Assembly: GCF_000719135.1 (NCBI RefSeq)
Contig: NZ_JOEK01000003.1
Coordinates: 1 to 64,000 of the forward strand
Length of the DNA: 64,000 nt
Direction of reading: 5' to 3'
Source: Streptomyces avicenniae
Lineage (GTDB): Bacteria; Actinomycetota; Actinomycetes; Streptomycetales; Streptomycetaceae
Shown: piece by piece, positions 49,648-58,850 of the stretch
How positions within the stretch are numbered: position 1 is the first letter of the stretch
How the letters are laid out: the number at the start of each line of letters is the position of its first letter
Program-made: the position numbers and the translations under genes
Notes under the pieces: model-generated
Seen by the model: the letters and a program-made list of their open reading frames with translations, nothing else
The model's database searches: none
What the model was told of the DNA's origin: nothing

Positions 49648-51543
49648 GTGGAGTCATTGATCGGACTGCTCGTCGCGGCACCGCTGCTGGGCGCCGCCGT
49701 GCTGCTGCTCGGCGGCAGGCGCCTGGACCGCGCGGGCCACTGGTTCGGCCTGGCCATGGCGGCCGTCTCGTTCGTCCTCGCCGTGGCGCTCTTCTTCGAC
49801 CTGCTGGACCGGGCGGGGGAGGAACGGACGCTGCACCAGCACCTGTTCAGCTGGGTGCCGGTGGCCGACTTCCGGGCCGACGTCGCGTTCCAGCTCGACC
49901 AGCTGTCGATGACGTTCGTGCTGCTGATCACGGGCGTGGGCACGCTGATCCACCTCTACTCGGTCGGGTACATGGAGCACGACGAGCGGCGCCGCCGCTT
50001 CTTCGGCTACCTGAACCTCTTCCTCGGCGCGATGCTGCTGCTGGTCCTGGCCGACAACTACCTGCTGCTGTACGTCGGCTGGGAGGGTGTGGGCCTCGCC
50101 TCCTTCCTCCTCATCGGCTTCTGGCAGCACAAGCCGAGCGCGGCGACGGCGGCCAAGAAGGCGTTCGTCGTCAACCGCGTCGGTGACGTCGGCCTGTCCA
50201 TCGCGATCCTCCTGATGTTCACCACCTTCGGGAGCTTCGCGTTCGCCGAGGTCCTGCCGAACGCCGACAGCGCCTCGGAGGGCACGCTCACCGGCATCGG
50301 CCTGATGCTGCTGCTCGCCGCCTGCGGCAAGTCGGCGCAGGTGCCGCTCCAGTCCTGGCTCGGCGACGCGATGGAGGGCCCGACCCCCGTCTCGGCCCTG
50401 ATCCACGCGGCGACGATGGTCACCGCCGGTGTCTACCTCGTGGTCCGTTCAGGCGCCGTGTTCGACGCGGCGCCCGACGCGCAGACCGTCGTGGTCGTCG
50501 TCGGCGCCGTCACGCTGCTGTTCGGCGCGGTCGTCGGCTGCGCGAAGGACGACATCAAGAAGGCCCTCGCGGGCTCCACGATGTCGCAGATCGGCTACAT
50601 GATGCTGGCCGCCGGGCTCGGCCCGATCGGCTACGTCTTCGCGATCATGCACCTGGTGACGCACGGCTTCTTCAAGGCCGGGCTCTTCCTCGGCGCCGGT
50701 TCCGTCATGCACGGCATGAACGACGAGGTGGACATGCGCCGCTACGGCGGCCTCCGCACGTACATGCCCGTCACCTTCGTGACCTTCGGCCTCGCCTACC
50801 TCGCGATCATCGGCTTCCCCTATCTCTCCGGCTTCTTCTCCAAGGACGAGATCATCTACGCCGGTTTCTCCAAGGGCGGCACCGAGGGCTGGATCCTCGG
50901 CGGCGTGATGCTGCTGGGCGCGGCGCTGACCGCGTACTACATGACGCGCATCATGCTGATGACCTTCTTCGGCGAGAAGCGCTGGCAGCCGGACGCGAAC
51001 GGCCACGAGCCGCACCCGCACGAGTCCCCGCTCACCATGACCGTCCCGATGATGGTCCTGGCGGGCGGCGCGGTCGCGGCGGGCTTCGTCTTCGACGCGG
51101 GCGAGTCCTTCGTCCACTGGCTGGAGCCGGTCACCGGCCTGGAGCACGGCGACTCGCCGGTCAGCCACGGCCAGGTGTCCATCGCCGCCACCGCCGTCAT
51201 GGTGCTCGGCGTCGCCGGGGCGTGGTTCCAGTACGGCCGCCGCCCGGTGCCCGTCGTCGCGCCGACCGGCAGCCTGCTCACCCGCGCGGCGCGGCGTGAC
51301 CTGCTCCAGGACGACTTCAACCACGCCGCGTTCGTCCAGACCGGCAGCTACCTCACCCGGGGGCTCGTCTACCTCGACCACAAGCTGGTCGATGGCGTGG
51401 TCAACGGCACGGCCGCCTCCTTCGGCGGGCTGTCCGGGCGGCTGCGGCGGATCCAGAACGGATTCGCCCGCAGTTACGCGGTCTCGATGTTCGGCGGTGC
51501 GGCTGTCCTCGTCGCCGTGACCCTGCTGATGAGGGCGGTCTGA
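49648..51543 (+). CDS. nuoL: NADH-quinone oxidoreductase subunit L
   Basis: This 631-residue Mrp-antiporter-like proton pump has about 16 helices, with [47 protein letters not shown] and the long lateral helix near the C-terminus. It is the distal pump of the membrane arm. GTG 49648 is 27 bases after nuoK. Confidence 0.97.
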   Translation: MESLIGLLVAAPLLGAAVLLLGGRRLDRAGHWFGLAMAAVSFVLAVALFFDLLDRAGEERTLHQHLFSWVPVADFRADVAFQLDQLSMTFVLLITGVGTLIHLYSVGYMEHDERRRRFFGYLNLFLGAMLLLVLADNYLLLYVGWEGVGLASFLLIGFWQHKPSAATAAKKAFVVNRVGDVGLSIAILLMFTTFGSFAFAEVLPNADSASEGTLTGIGLMLLLAACGKSAQVPLQSWLGDAMEGPTPVSALIHAATMVTAGVYLVVRSGAVFDAAPDAQTVVVVVGAVTLLFGAVVGCAKDDIKKALAGSTMSQIGYMMLAAGLGPIGYVFAIMHLVTHGFFKAGLFLGAGSVMHGMNDEVDMRRYGGLRTYMPVTFVTFGLAYLAIIGFPYLSGFFSKDEIIYAGFSKGGTEGWILGGVMLLGAALTAYYMTRIMLMTFFGEKRWQPDANGHEPHPHESPLTMTVPMMVLAGGAVAAGFVFDAGESFVHWLEPVTGLEHGDSPVSHGQVSIAATAVMVLGVAGAWFQYGRRPVPVVAPTGSLLTRAARRDLLQDDFNHAAFVQTGSYLTRGLVYLDHKLVDGVVNGTAASFGGLSGRLRRIQNGFARSYAVSMFGGAAVLVAVTLLMRAV

Positions 51544-51546
51544 GAT

Positions 51547-53166
51547 ATGTCATTTCCCCTGCTGACGGCCACGGCCGTGGCACCGGCGCTCGGCGCCGTC
51601 GTCACCGCCGCGGTGCCCGCCGCGCGGCGGACGACCGCCAAGTGGCTGGCGTTCGGCTTCTCGCTGCTCACGCTCGCGCTCGCCGCGGCCGTCGTGCTGC
51701 GCTTCGACACCGCGCCGGGCGCCGACCGGTTCCAGCTGACCGAGTCGCGCTCCTGGATCCCGGACTTCGGCGTCCGCTACGAGCTGGGCGTGGACGGCAT
51801 CGGCGTCGCGATGATCGCGCTGACCGCCGTGCTGATCCCGTTCCTCATCGGCGCGGGCTGGAACGACGCGGACCCGGTGGAGGGCGAGGCGCCCGCGAAC
51901 CGGCGCTGGCGGCCCACCCAGGGCTTCTTCGCGCTGATCCTCATGGTCGAGGCGATGGTCATCCTGTCCTTCGCGGCGACCGACGTCTTCCTCTTCTACA
52001 TCTTCTTCGAAGCCATGCTGATCCCGATGTACTTCCTCATCGGCGGCTTCGGGGACCGTGCCGGGGAGCAGGGCGAGGAGGGCCAGGCGCGCCAGCGGTC
52101 GTACGCGGCCGTCAAGTTCCTCCTCTACAACCTGGCGGGCGGCCTCGTCATGCTGGCCGCGGTCATCGGCCTGTACGTGGCCACCGCCGACCAGCTGCCC
52201 GAGGGCACGTTCTCCCTCCAGGCGATCCTGGAGGCGCGGCAGTCGGGCGAGCTGGACTTCGCGGCGGACACCGAACGCTGGCTGTTCCTCGGCTTCTTCC
52301 TCGCCTTCGCCGTCAAGGCGCCGCTGTGGCCGCTGCACACGTGGCTGCCGAACGCGATGGGCGAGTCCACCGCGCCGGTCGCCGTCCTCATCACGGCCGT
52401 GGTGGACAAGGTCGGCACCTTCGCGATGCTGCGCTTCTGCCTCGGCATGTTCCCCGAGGCGAGCGAGTGGGCCACCCCGGTCGTCGTGGGGCTCGCGCTG
52501 GTCAGCATCATCTACGGCGCGCTGCTCGCCATCGGGCAGCGGGACATGAAGCGGCTGATCGCGTACGCGTCCATCAGCCACTTCGGGTTCATCGTGCTGG
52601 GCGTCTTCGCGATGACCAGCCAGGGCCACGGCGGCGCGACGCTCTACATGATCAACCACGGCATCGCCACGGCGGCGCTGATGCTGGTCGCCGGCTTCCT
52701 CATCGCGCGGCGCGGTTCGCGGCTCATCGCGGACTACGGCGGCGTGCAGAAGACGGCGCCCGTGCTGGCGGGCACGTTCCTCATCGGCGGTCTCGCGACG
52801 CTGTCGCTGCCGGGGACCGGGCCGTTCGTCAGCGAGTTCCTGGTGCTCGTCAGCGCGTTCAGCCGCTGGCAGGCGGTGGGGATCATCGCGTGCACCGGCA
52901 TCGTGCTGGCCGCGCTGTACGTGCTGCTGCTCTACCAGCGCACCATGACCGGGCCGGTGAAGGCCGGGCTGGAGAAGCTGCCGGACCTGCGGGTGCGGGA
53001 GATCGCCGTCGTGGCGCCGCTGATCGTGCTCCTCGTCTTCCTCGGCGTCTACCCGAAGCCGCTCACCGAGATCCTCGACCCGGCGGTGGAGCACACGATG
53101 TCCGACGTGGACCGTACCGATCCGCAGCCGCAGCACGACGTGTCAGAAGTGGAGGCCGCCGAGTGA
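51547..53166 (+). CDS. nuoM: NADH-quinone oxidoreductase subunit M
   Basis: This 539-residue antiporter-like proton pump contains FEAMLIPMYFLIG (pump glutamate), KAPLWPLHTWLPNAMGESTAPVAVLITAVVDKVG (broken-helix lysine) and KRLIAYASISHFGFIVLG. It starts 3 bases after the nuoL stop at ATG 51547. Confidence 0.97.
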   Translation: MSFPLLTATAVAPALGAVVTAAVPAARRTTAKWLAFGFSLLTLALAAAVVLRFDTAPGADRFQLTESRSWIPDFGVRYELGVDGIGVAMIALTAVLIPFLIGAGWNDADPVEGEAPANRRWRPTQGFFALILMVEAMVILSFAATDVFLFYIFFEAMLIPMYFLIGGFGDRAGEQGEEGQARQRSYAAVKFLLYNLAGGLVMLAAVIGLYVATADQLPEGTFSLQAILEARQSGELDFAADTERWLFLGFFLAFAVKAPLWPLHTWLPNAMGESTAPVAVLITAVVDKVGTFAMLRFCLGMFPEASEWATPVVVGLALVSIIYGALLAIGQRDMKRLIAYASISHFGFIVLGVFAMTSQGHGGATLYMINHGIATAALMLVAGFLIARRGSRLIADYGGVQKTAPVLAGTFLIGGLATLSLPGTGPFVSEFLVLVSAFSRWQAVGIIACTGIVLAALYVLLLYQRTMTGPVKAGLEKLPDLRVREIAVVAPLIVLLVFLGVYPKPLTEILDPAVEHTMSDVDRTDPQPQHDVSEVEAAE

Positions 53167-53212
53167 ACGGGGCGGGCGTGGCCGAGGCGGCCCGGATTGA
53201 GGAGAGTGGCGC

Positions 53213-54820
53213 ATGAACCCGGGTGAGCTGCAAGCTCCTGACATCGAGTGGAGCGCGCTCTCCCCGAGCCTGATCGTCTTCACGGCGGCGGTGCTCGGGG
53301 TGCTGGTGGAGGCGTTCGTGCCGCGCCGGAGCCGTTACGTGGCCGAGGTCGTGCTCTCGGCGCTCGCGCTGGCCGGGGCGTTCGCCGCCGTGGTGGTGCT
53401 GGCGTCCGGCGGGCACGCGACGAGCGAGGCGCAGATCGCGGGCATGGGCTCGCTGGCGGTGGACGGCCCGGCGCTGTTCCTCCAGGGCGTGATCGTGCTG
53501 GTCGGCCTCGTGTCGGTCTTCCTGTTCGCCGAGCGGCGTCTCGAACCGGCGGCGCACGGCGCGGCGGTGGACTCCTTCGCCGCCCAGCCGGCCGCCGTGC
53601 CGGGCGGGCAGGCCGAGCAGGAGGCGGTGCGCGCCGGGCACACGACGACGGAGATCTTCCCGCTGCTGCTCTTCGCGGTCGGCGGCATGCTGCTCTTCCC
53701 GGCGGCCAACGACCTGCTTGTCCTGTTCATCGCCCTTGAGGTGCTGTCGCTGCCGCTGTACCTGCTGTGCGCCCTGGCGCGCCGCAGGCGGCTGCTGTCG
53801 CAGGAGGCGGCGGTCAAGTACTTCCTGCTGGGCGCGTTCGCCTCGGCGTTCCTCCTCTTCGGCATCGCGATGCTGTACGGGTACGCGGGCTCGCTCTCGT
53901 ACGCGCGGATCGGTGACGTCGTGCGCGGTGAGCCGTCGGCGCTCGATCCCGGCCTGGCCGGGACGATGGGGAACGACGCGCTGCTGCTGATCGGCGGCGC
54001 GATGATCCTCGTGGGCCTGCTGTTCAAGGTCGGCGCCGTGCCGTTCCACATGTGGACGCCCGACGTGTACCAGGGCGCCCCGACGCCGGTGACGGGCTTC
54101 ATGGCCGCCGCGACGAAGGTGGCCGCGTTCGGCGCGATCCTGCGGCTGCTGTACGTGGTGCTGCCGGGGCTGCGCTGGGACTGGGAGCCGGTGCTCTGGG
54201 GTGTCGCCATCGCCTCGATGGTGGCGGGCGCCGTCATCGCCATCACGCAGACCGACGTGAAGCGGCTGCTGGCGTACTCGTCCATCGCGCACGCGGGCTT
54301 CATCCTGTCCGGCGTGGTCGCGGTGAGCGAGGACGGCGTGTCGTCCGTGCTGTTCTACCTGGGCGCCTACTCCTTCGTGACGCTGGGCGCGTTCGCCGTG
54401 GTCACGCTGGTGCGGGACGCGGGCGGCGAGGCCACGCACCTGTCCAAGTGGGCGGGGCTCGGGCGGCGTTCGCCGCTGCTGGCGTCGGTGTTCGCGCTCT
54501 TCCTGCTGGCGTTCGCCGGGATCCCGCTCACGTCGGGCTTCGCGGGCAAGTTCGCGGTCTTCCGGGCGGCGGCGGACGCGGGGGCGATGGGCCTGGTCAT
54601 CGTCGGTGTGATCGCCTCGGCGATCGCGGCGTTCTTCTACGTGCGCGTGATCGTCCTGATGTTCTTCAGCGAGCCGAAGGCCGAGGGGCCCTCGGTGGTG
54701 ATCCCCAGCCCGCTGACGATGTCGGTGGTCGCGCTCGCGGCGGCCGTGACGGTGGTGCTGGGCGTCGCGCCGCAGTACTTCCTCGACCTGGCGAGCCAGG
54801 CGGGCGTGTTCGTGCGCTGA
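53213..54820 (+). CDS. nuoN: NADH-quinone oxidoreductase subunit N
   Basis: This 535-residue antiporter-like subunit has FIALEVLSLPLYLLCALARR, KVGAVPFHMWTPDVYQGAPTPVTGFMAAATKVAAF and KRLLAYSSIAHAGFILSG. It is the last nuo gene, 46 bases after nuoM, and a hairpin terminator follows. Confidence 0.97.
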   Translation: MNPGELQAPDIEWSALSPSLIVFTAAVLGVLVEAFVPRRSRYVAEVVLSALALAGAFAAVVVLASGGHATSEAQIAGMGSLAVDGPALFLQGVIVLVGLVSVFLFAERRLEPAAHGAAVDSFAAQPAAVPGGQAEQEAVRAGHTTTEIFPLLLFAVGGMLLFPAANDLLVLFIALEVLSLPLYLLCALARRRRLLSQEAAVKYFLLGAFASAFLLFGIAMLYGYAGSLSYARIGDVVRGEPSALDPGLAGTMGNDALLLIGGAMILVGLLFKVGAVPFHMWTPDVYQGAPTPVTGFMAAATKVAAFGAILRLLYVVLPGLRWDWEPVLWGVAIASMVAGAVIAITQTDVKRLLAYSSIAHAGFILSGVVAVSEDGVSSVLFYLGAYSFVTLGAFAVVTLVRDAGGEATHLSKWAGLGRRSPLLASVFALFLLAFAGIPLTSGFAGKFAVFRAAADAGAMGLVIVGVIASAIAAFFYVRVIVLMFFSEPKAEGPSVVIPSPLTMSVVALAAAVTVVLGVAPQYFLDLASQAGVFVR

Positions 54821-54840
54821 CGGCCCACGGACGTACCGAC

Positions 54841-54883
54841 GACGGCGGCCCGGTTACCCCCTCGGGGGGACCGGGCCGCCGTC
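54841..54883 (+). terminator. Terminator of the nuo operon
   Basis: A 14-bp perfect outer stem (GACGGCGGCCCGGT and complement) encloses an inner C5/G5 stem. It starts 20 bases after the nuoN stop and lies between nuoN and the convergent lipoprotein gene. Confidence 0.85.
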
Positions 54884-54908
54884 ATGCCTCCGTGGGTGCA
54901 GTGCGGGG

Positions 54909-55433
54909 TCACTCGCCCAGGACGTAGACCTCGCTGTCGCCCGACGACCAGGTGACGCTCATGGTGCCGTCGTCGTTCACGCGGGCGTTGGCGGCCATGT
55001 CGGTCCACGCGTGGTCGCCGTACTGGGAGCACTCGTCCAGCGTGATGGCGCCGTCCTCGGTCATCGAGCCGTAGCACAGGTCGCCCTCGTAGGCGCCCAT
55101 GTCGGTGAACAGGACGGTGCCGTAGGTGATCGTGAACTTCGGCGACGCCTCGATGTCGTTCGGGTCCACGTACCAGGTGCCGTCGAAGCCGCCCCCGCCG
55201 AGTTCGGGCACGTCGGGCACGTCCGGCACGTCGGGGACGTCAGGGGCGTCGGGGATGTCCGGCACGTCGGGGACGTCCTCGGCGTCCGGGACCTCCAGGT
55301 CGCCGGGGTCGCCGAGCCCCATGTCCGCCTGATCGACGCCGAACGGCGCCTCGGAGTCGCTTCCGCACCCGGTCAGCGCCAGTGCCGACACCGCCGCGAC
55401 GGCCGGCAGAGCGAACCGTATGGACCTACGCAT
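54909..55433 (-). CDS. Lipoprotein with Pro-Asp-Val repeats
   Basis: This 174-residue lipoprotein has a signal RFALPAVAAVSALALTGC with a good lipobox. An acidic repetitive linker (PDVPD units, residues ~50-77) leads to a C-terminal domain of about 95 residues with strands (FDGTWYVDPND, then FTITYGTVLF) and two cysteines (DLCYGS, DECSQYGDHAW). The C-terminal domain is related to that of the next gene upstream. ATG 55433. Function unknown. Confidence 0.8.
   Translation of the reverse strand: MRRSIRFALPAVAAVSALALTGCGSDSEAPFGVDQADMGLGDPGDLEVPDAEDVPDVPDIPDAPDVPDVPDVPDVPELGGGGFDGTWYVDPNDIEASPKFTITYGTVLFTDMGAYEGDLCYGSMTEDGAITLDECSQYGDHAWTDMAANARVNDDGTMSVTWSSGDSEVYVLGE
55204..55287 (-). repeat. 9-bp tandem repeats encoding Pro-Asp-Val/Ile/Ala
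   Basis: About nine degenerate 9-base units (GTCGGGCAC, GTCGGGGAC and variants on the + strand) encode the PDV/PDI/PDA linker of the lipoprotein. Copy number could change by slippage without breaking the frame. Confidence 0.8.
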
Positions 55434-55610
55434 GGTTTCCCCTCGTTTATTTCTTCTGAAGCTCGTCTCGGCAGATTAGCCGCCCTGAGCCCGGGGGAGA
55501 ATTGCGTGTTACGCGTCCATGGCAATCGCTGCGGGACTGATACGTGCGCCCCGGCGCCGCGGTGGCCCGGTACCCCGGCGGGGCGGGATGCCGGACCGTC
55601 GCGGTGCGGG

Positions 55611-56180
55611 TCACTGGTCGATGAGGCGACCGGGGCCGTACTCCTGGACGAGGCCGGAGCTCCAGGTGACGACCAGGCGGTCCGCACTCTCCAGCCGGAC
55701 GTCGGCCTCCGTGTCGGTCCACTCCTCGGTCCCGTACTGCTCGCAGACGAACGATATGTGACCGTCGATCACCGGGCCGCCGCAGACGTCGCCCTCGTTG
55801 ACGCCGTTGATGTCGGTGTCCTCCTGGAAGGTGGCGAAGCCGTCCTGGAAGCGGAAGACGGGGTCGAGGGGGTCGGGGCCGACCTGCCAGTCGCCCTCCA
55901 GTTCCTCGGCCGTCGGGACGGGCCCTGCGACGTCGCCGGAGCCCGCCGTGTCGGAGCCGGGTGCCTCGCCCTCGTCCTCCTCGGCCGGGGGCTCGGTGGG
56001 GTCGGTGGTGTCGCCGCCGGTGTCGGCCTCGTCGCCACCGGGGGTCTCCTCGGCGGGCGACTCCGACGTGTCGCCGTCCCCGACGCCGAAGGCGGCCTCG
56101 TCGTCGTCGTTGCAACCGGTAAGGACGAGAGCGGCGACCGCCGCGGTCACGGGCAGGGCAAGCCGGATTGACCTGTGCAT
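55611..56180 (-). CDS. Lipoprotein, paralogue of the next gene
   Basis: This 189-residue lipoprotein has a signal RLALPVTAAVAALVLTGC closely similar to that of its downstream neighbour. An acidic Asp/Glu/Pro/Thr linker follows, then a C-terminal domain with LEGDWQVGPDPLDPVFRFQDGFATF and a Cys pair (GDVCGG, FVCEQYGTEEWTD). That pair matches the DLC and EC-Q-Y-G-W-T-D pattern of the paralogue. The linker lacks PDV repeats. ATG 56180. It looks like a tandem duplication with a diverged linker. Confidence 0.8.
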   Translation of the reverse strand: MHRSIRLALPVTAAVAALVLTGCNDDDEAAFGVGDGDTSESPAEETPGGDEADTGGDTTDPTEPPAEEDEGEAPGSDTAGSGDVAGPVPTAEELEGDWQVGPDPLDPVFRFQDGFATFQEDTDINGVNEGDVCGGPVIDGHISFVCEQYGTEEWTDTEADVRLESADRLVVTWSSGLVQEYGPGRLIDQ

Positions 56181-56398
56181 GGGTTCCCCTCGAAGGTTGT
56201 GCGAACCCGGGCAGGTTAGCTGAACATCTGCAACGGGTGTCCGGTTGTTACCCACCTGTGGAGAACGATGCGGGACTGCGGCGAATTGATCACCCAGAGA
56301 CGAGGAGGGGACGACAGACGGTACGTCCCCGGCGGTGATCCACTTCCGACCGGCTACGCTGCGGGGGACAACGCACCGGAAGACAGGGGAGAGCGCTC

Positions 56399-57409
56399 GT
56401 GACCGTCGTGGGGCCCTTCGGGGTGAGCGTGCGGGACCCGGCCCTGGAAGCCGATGTCCAGGCGGGACTGACAGCTGTCGAGGCCGGTCTGGTCGAGGCG
56501 ACGAAGAGCGACGTCCTCTTCATAACGGAAGCCGCGCAGCACCTCGTGCGCGCGGGCGGCAAGCGGTTCCGGCCGCTCCTGCTCCTGCTGGCCGCCCAGT
56601 TCGGTGACCCCTACGCGCCGGGCGTCGTGCCCTCGGCCGTGGTCGTCGAGCTGACGCACCTGGCGACGCTGTACCACGACGACATCATGGACGAGGCGGA
56701 GGTGCGCCGGGGGGTCCAGAGCGCCAACGCGCGCTGGAACAACTCGGTGGCCGTCCTCACCGGTGACTTCCTCTTCTCCCGCGCCTCATCGATAGTGGCC
56801 GAACTGGGCACCCAGGCCGTCCGTATCCAGGCGGAGGCGTTCGAGCGGCTGGTGACGGGTCAGATCCAGGAGACGGCGGGGCCGCAGGAGGGCGAGGACC
56901 CGATCGCGCACCACCTGGGCGTCATCGCGGGCAAGACGGGCTCGCTGATCGCCGTGGCCGGGCGCATGGGCGCCATAATGGCCGGCGCCGACGAGTCGGT
57001 GGTCAACATCCTCGCCCAGTACGGGGAGCGCATCGGCACGGCCTTCCAGCTCGCCGACGACGTCCTGGACATCACCAGCGACGGCCGGGAGTCGGGGAAG
57101 ACGCCGGGGACCGACCTGCGCGAGGGCGTGGTGACGCTGCCGGTGCTGCGGCTGCGCGAGTCGGTGGCCAAGGGCGGTTCGCCCGAGGACAGGGCGCTGC
57201 TCGACCTGCTGGCGGGCGACCTGACGGACGACGCGCGGCACGCGGAGGCGCTGGCCGGGCTGCGGGCCCATCCGGCGCTGGCGCAGGCGCGGGCGGACGC
57301 GCTGTCGTTCGCCGAGCAGGCGCGGCAGGCGCTGGAGCCGCTGCCCGACACGTCGGCCAAGGCGGCGCTCGCCGAGCTGTGCGACGCCGTGGCGGACCGC
57401 ACGTCGTGA
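56399..57409 (+). CDS. Polyprenyl diphosphate synthase
   Basis: This 336-residue trans-prenyltransferase has the first Asp-rich motif DDIMDEAEVRRG and the second DDVLDITSD, with GGKRFRPLLLLLAA upstream. It makes the long isoprenoid chain of menaquinone by condensing isopentenyl diphosphate units. GTG 56399 starts the family-like N-terminus. Its place after the nuo operon fits the quinone theme of the region. Chain length cannot be predicted reliably by eye. Confidence 0.93.
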   Translation: MTVVGPFGVSVRDPALEADVQAGLTAVEAGLVEATKSDVLFITEAAQHLVRAGGKRFRPLLLLLAAQFGDPYAPGVVPSAVVVELTHLATLYHDDIMDEAEVRRGVQSANARWNNSVAVLTGDFLFSRASSIVAELGTQAVRIQAEAFERLVTGQIQETAGPQEGEDPIAHHLGVIAGKTGSLIAVAGRMGAIMAGADESVVNILAQYGERIGTAFQLADDVLDITSDGRESGKTPGTDLREGVVTLPVLRLRESVAKGGSPEDRALLDLLAGDLTDDARHAEALAGLRAHPALAQARADALSFAEQARQALEPLPDTSAKAALAELCDAVADRTS

Positions 57410-57433
57410 GTGGGGGGCGCGGGGCGCCGCGGG

Positions 57434-57466
57434 GGTGAAGGGCGCCGCGGGCACGCGCCCTTCACC
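57434..57466 (+). terminator. Hairpin terminator after polyprenyl synthase
   Basis: A perfect 12-bp inverted repeat (GGTGAAGGGCGC and complement) with a 9-base loop lies 25 bases after the stop. Confidence 0.7.
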
Positions 57467-57525
57467 GGTTCGCGGCCCGTCCCGACCGGTTCCCGGCCCG
57501 TCCCGACCGGTTCCCGGCCCGTCCG
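57464..57525. repeat. Three 21-bp direct repeats
   Basis: The unit begins ACCGGTTC and contains CGGCCCGTCC. Copies start at 57464, 57485 and 57506 and are nearly identical; the first differs at one base, and the third loses the match at its end. Non-coding and just downstream of the terminator. Confidence 0.88.
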
Positions 57526-57726
57526 TGGCCCGATGTCGGCCCGGTACGACGCGGTACCGACACCTTTCGTCTCACCGCCTCCCCGCGACCCCTACGGGTT
57601 TCCCGCCCTCGGAGGGTGACCGGTCATCCGCTGGGAGTACGGCGGATGCCTCCCTCCGGTGGATGACCGGAGCGTCCCCGACTGGTGCACTGGTAGGTGT
57701 CCAGACGGAAGTGGAGGGGATGACGG

Positions 57727-58665
57727 ATGGCTATGCGAAAGGGTGTGGGCCGTGCGGCCGTTCCGATCGCGGTGGCTGCCGGAGTGGCGGCTGTCGGGAT
57801 CGGGGTATGGCCCGCGCTGGCGAACGACGGGGGGCCCGACCTGCCGGAGGTGACGGCGGAGGACCTGGTCGTGCGGATCGCCGGATCGGACACGACCCAG
57901 CTGTCCGGCACGGTCACGGTTTCCGCCGACCTGGGGCTGCCGGACTTCGGCGGCTTCCTTGACGGCGCGGTGGAGTCGCTCGACGGCCCCACCGGGCGTC
58001 TCGCGTCGCTCGTGACGGGCGACAGCACGCTGGACGTCGCGGTGGACGGCCCGGACCGCCAGCGCCTCACGGTCTCGGACGGCGACGACGAGCTGGAGCT
58101 CGTCCACAACGACGGTGAGCTGTGGATCTACGACAGCGAGAGCGACACCGTCCTGCGCGGCGAGGTGCCCGCGGACGCGACGGCCGAGCGGGAGGCCGTG
58201 CCGTTCGACTCCCTGGCGCCGCAGGAGGCGGCCGATCTCCTGCTGGAGCGCGCGGGGGACCACGCCGACATCACGGTGGACGGCACGGCGCGGGTGGCCG
58301 GGCGGGACGCCTACCGGCTGCTGATCACGCCGCACGAGGACGTCACGGAGGGCTCGGGCCCCGCCTGGGCGCGCATATCCGTGGACTCCGAGACGGGCGT
58401 CCCGCTCGCGGTCACGGTGCAGGCCCAGGGGGAGCAGGTCCTGGACGTCGCGTTCTCGCGCATCGACTACTCCCAGCCCGCGGGCAGCGTCTTCGACTTC
58501 ACGCCGCCGAGCGGCGCGCGGGTGATCGAGCTGGGCGACGACCCGGGGGGCCTGGCGGAGCTGCTGCCGGACGACCTGCTGCCCGGTGCCGTGCAGCCCA
58601 GTGAGCTGTTCACCGACGACCTGCCTCCGCTTCCGGTGCCGGAGGAGTTCGACTTCGGGTACTGA
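57727..58665 (+). CDS. LolA-like/DUF2092 secreted protein
   Basis: This 312-residue protein has an N-terminal signal/anchor (GRAAVPIAVAAGVAAVGIGVWPALA) and a LolA/LppX-like half-barrel: DLVVRIAGSDTTQLSGTVTVSADLGL, ELELVHNDGELWIYDSESDTVLRG and AWARISVDSETGVPLAVTVQA. Streptomyces relatives often form an operon with an ABC transporter; none follows here. It ends in an acidic Pro/Leu-rich tail (DDLLPGAVQPSELFTDDLPPLPVPEEFDFGY) where I would expect further strands, so the C-terminus may have diverged. Role: probably carries or senses lipid at the outer membrane face. Confidence 0.8.
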   Translation: MAMRKGVGRAAVPIAVAAGVAAVGIGVWPALANDGGPDLPEVTAEDLVVRIAGSDTTQLSGTVTVSADLGLPDFGGFLDGAVESLDGPTGRLASLVTGDSTLDVAVDGPDRQRLTVSDGDDELELVHNDGELWIYDSESDTVLRGEVPADATAEREAVPFDSLAPQEAADLLLERAGDHADITVDGTARVAGRDAYRLLITPHEDVTEGSGPAWARISVDSETGVPLAVTVQAQGEQVLDVAFSRIDYSQPAGSVFDFTPPSGARVIELGDDPGGLAELLPDDLLPGAVQPSELFTDDLPPLPVPEEFDFGY

Positions 58666-58692
58666 GCCCCGAGGCGGGCCGCGAGCGGCGCG

Positions 58693-58724
58693 CCGGTCCC
58701 CGGCGGCGGCCCGCCGGGGACCGG
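58693..58724 (+). terminator. Hairpin terminator after the LolA-like gene
   Basis: A perfect 14-bp stem (CCGGTCCCCGGCGG and complement) with a 4-base loop lies 27 bases past the stop. Confidence 0.75.
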
Positions 58725-58830
58725 GCGTCGGCGGCAGGGTGTCGGCGGCGCCTCCCTGGGCTGTCCTGGGCACTGCCGGGCGGACGGGCGGACGGGGGCG
58801 ACCTGGGTCGGGGGCGACCTGGGGCGGCCG

Positions 58831-58850
58831 CCACGCCACGCCACGCCACG
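58831..58850. repeat. CCACG pentanucleotide repeat (x4)
   Basis: Four perfect tandem CCACG units are followed by CCCAG units, in non-coding sequence. Confidence 0.9.

Larger units (their letters stand above)
57410..57726. other. Intergenic region with hairpin and tandem repeats
   Basis: These 317 bases lie between the polyprenyl synthase and LolA-like genes. They contain a 12-bp-stem hairpin (57434-57466) and three 21-bp direct repeats (57464-57525). The remainder includes GGTGGATGACC-type sequence and the GAGGGG ribosome binding site of the next gene. No ORF is credible. Confidence 0.7.
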
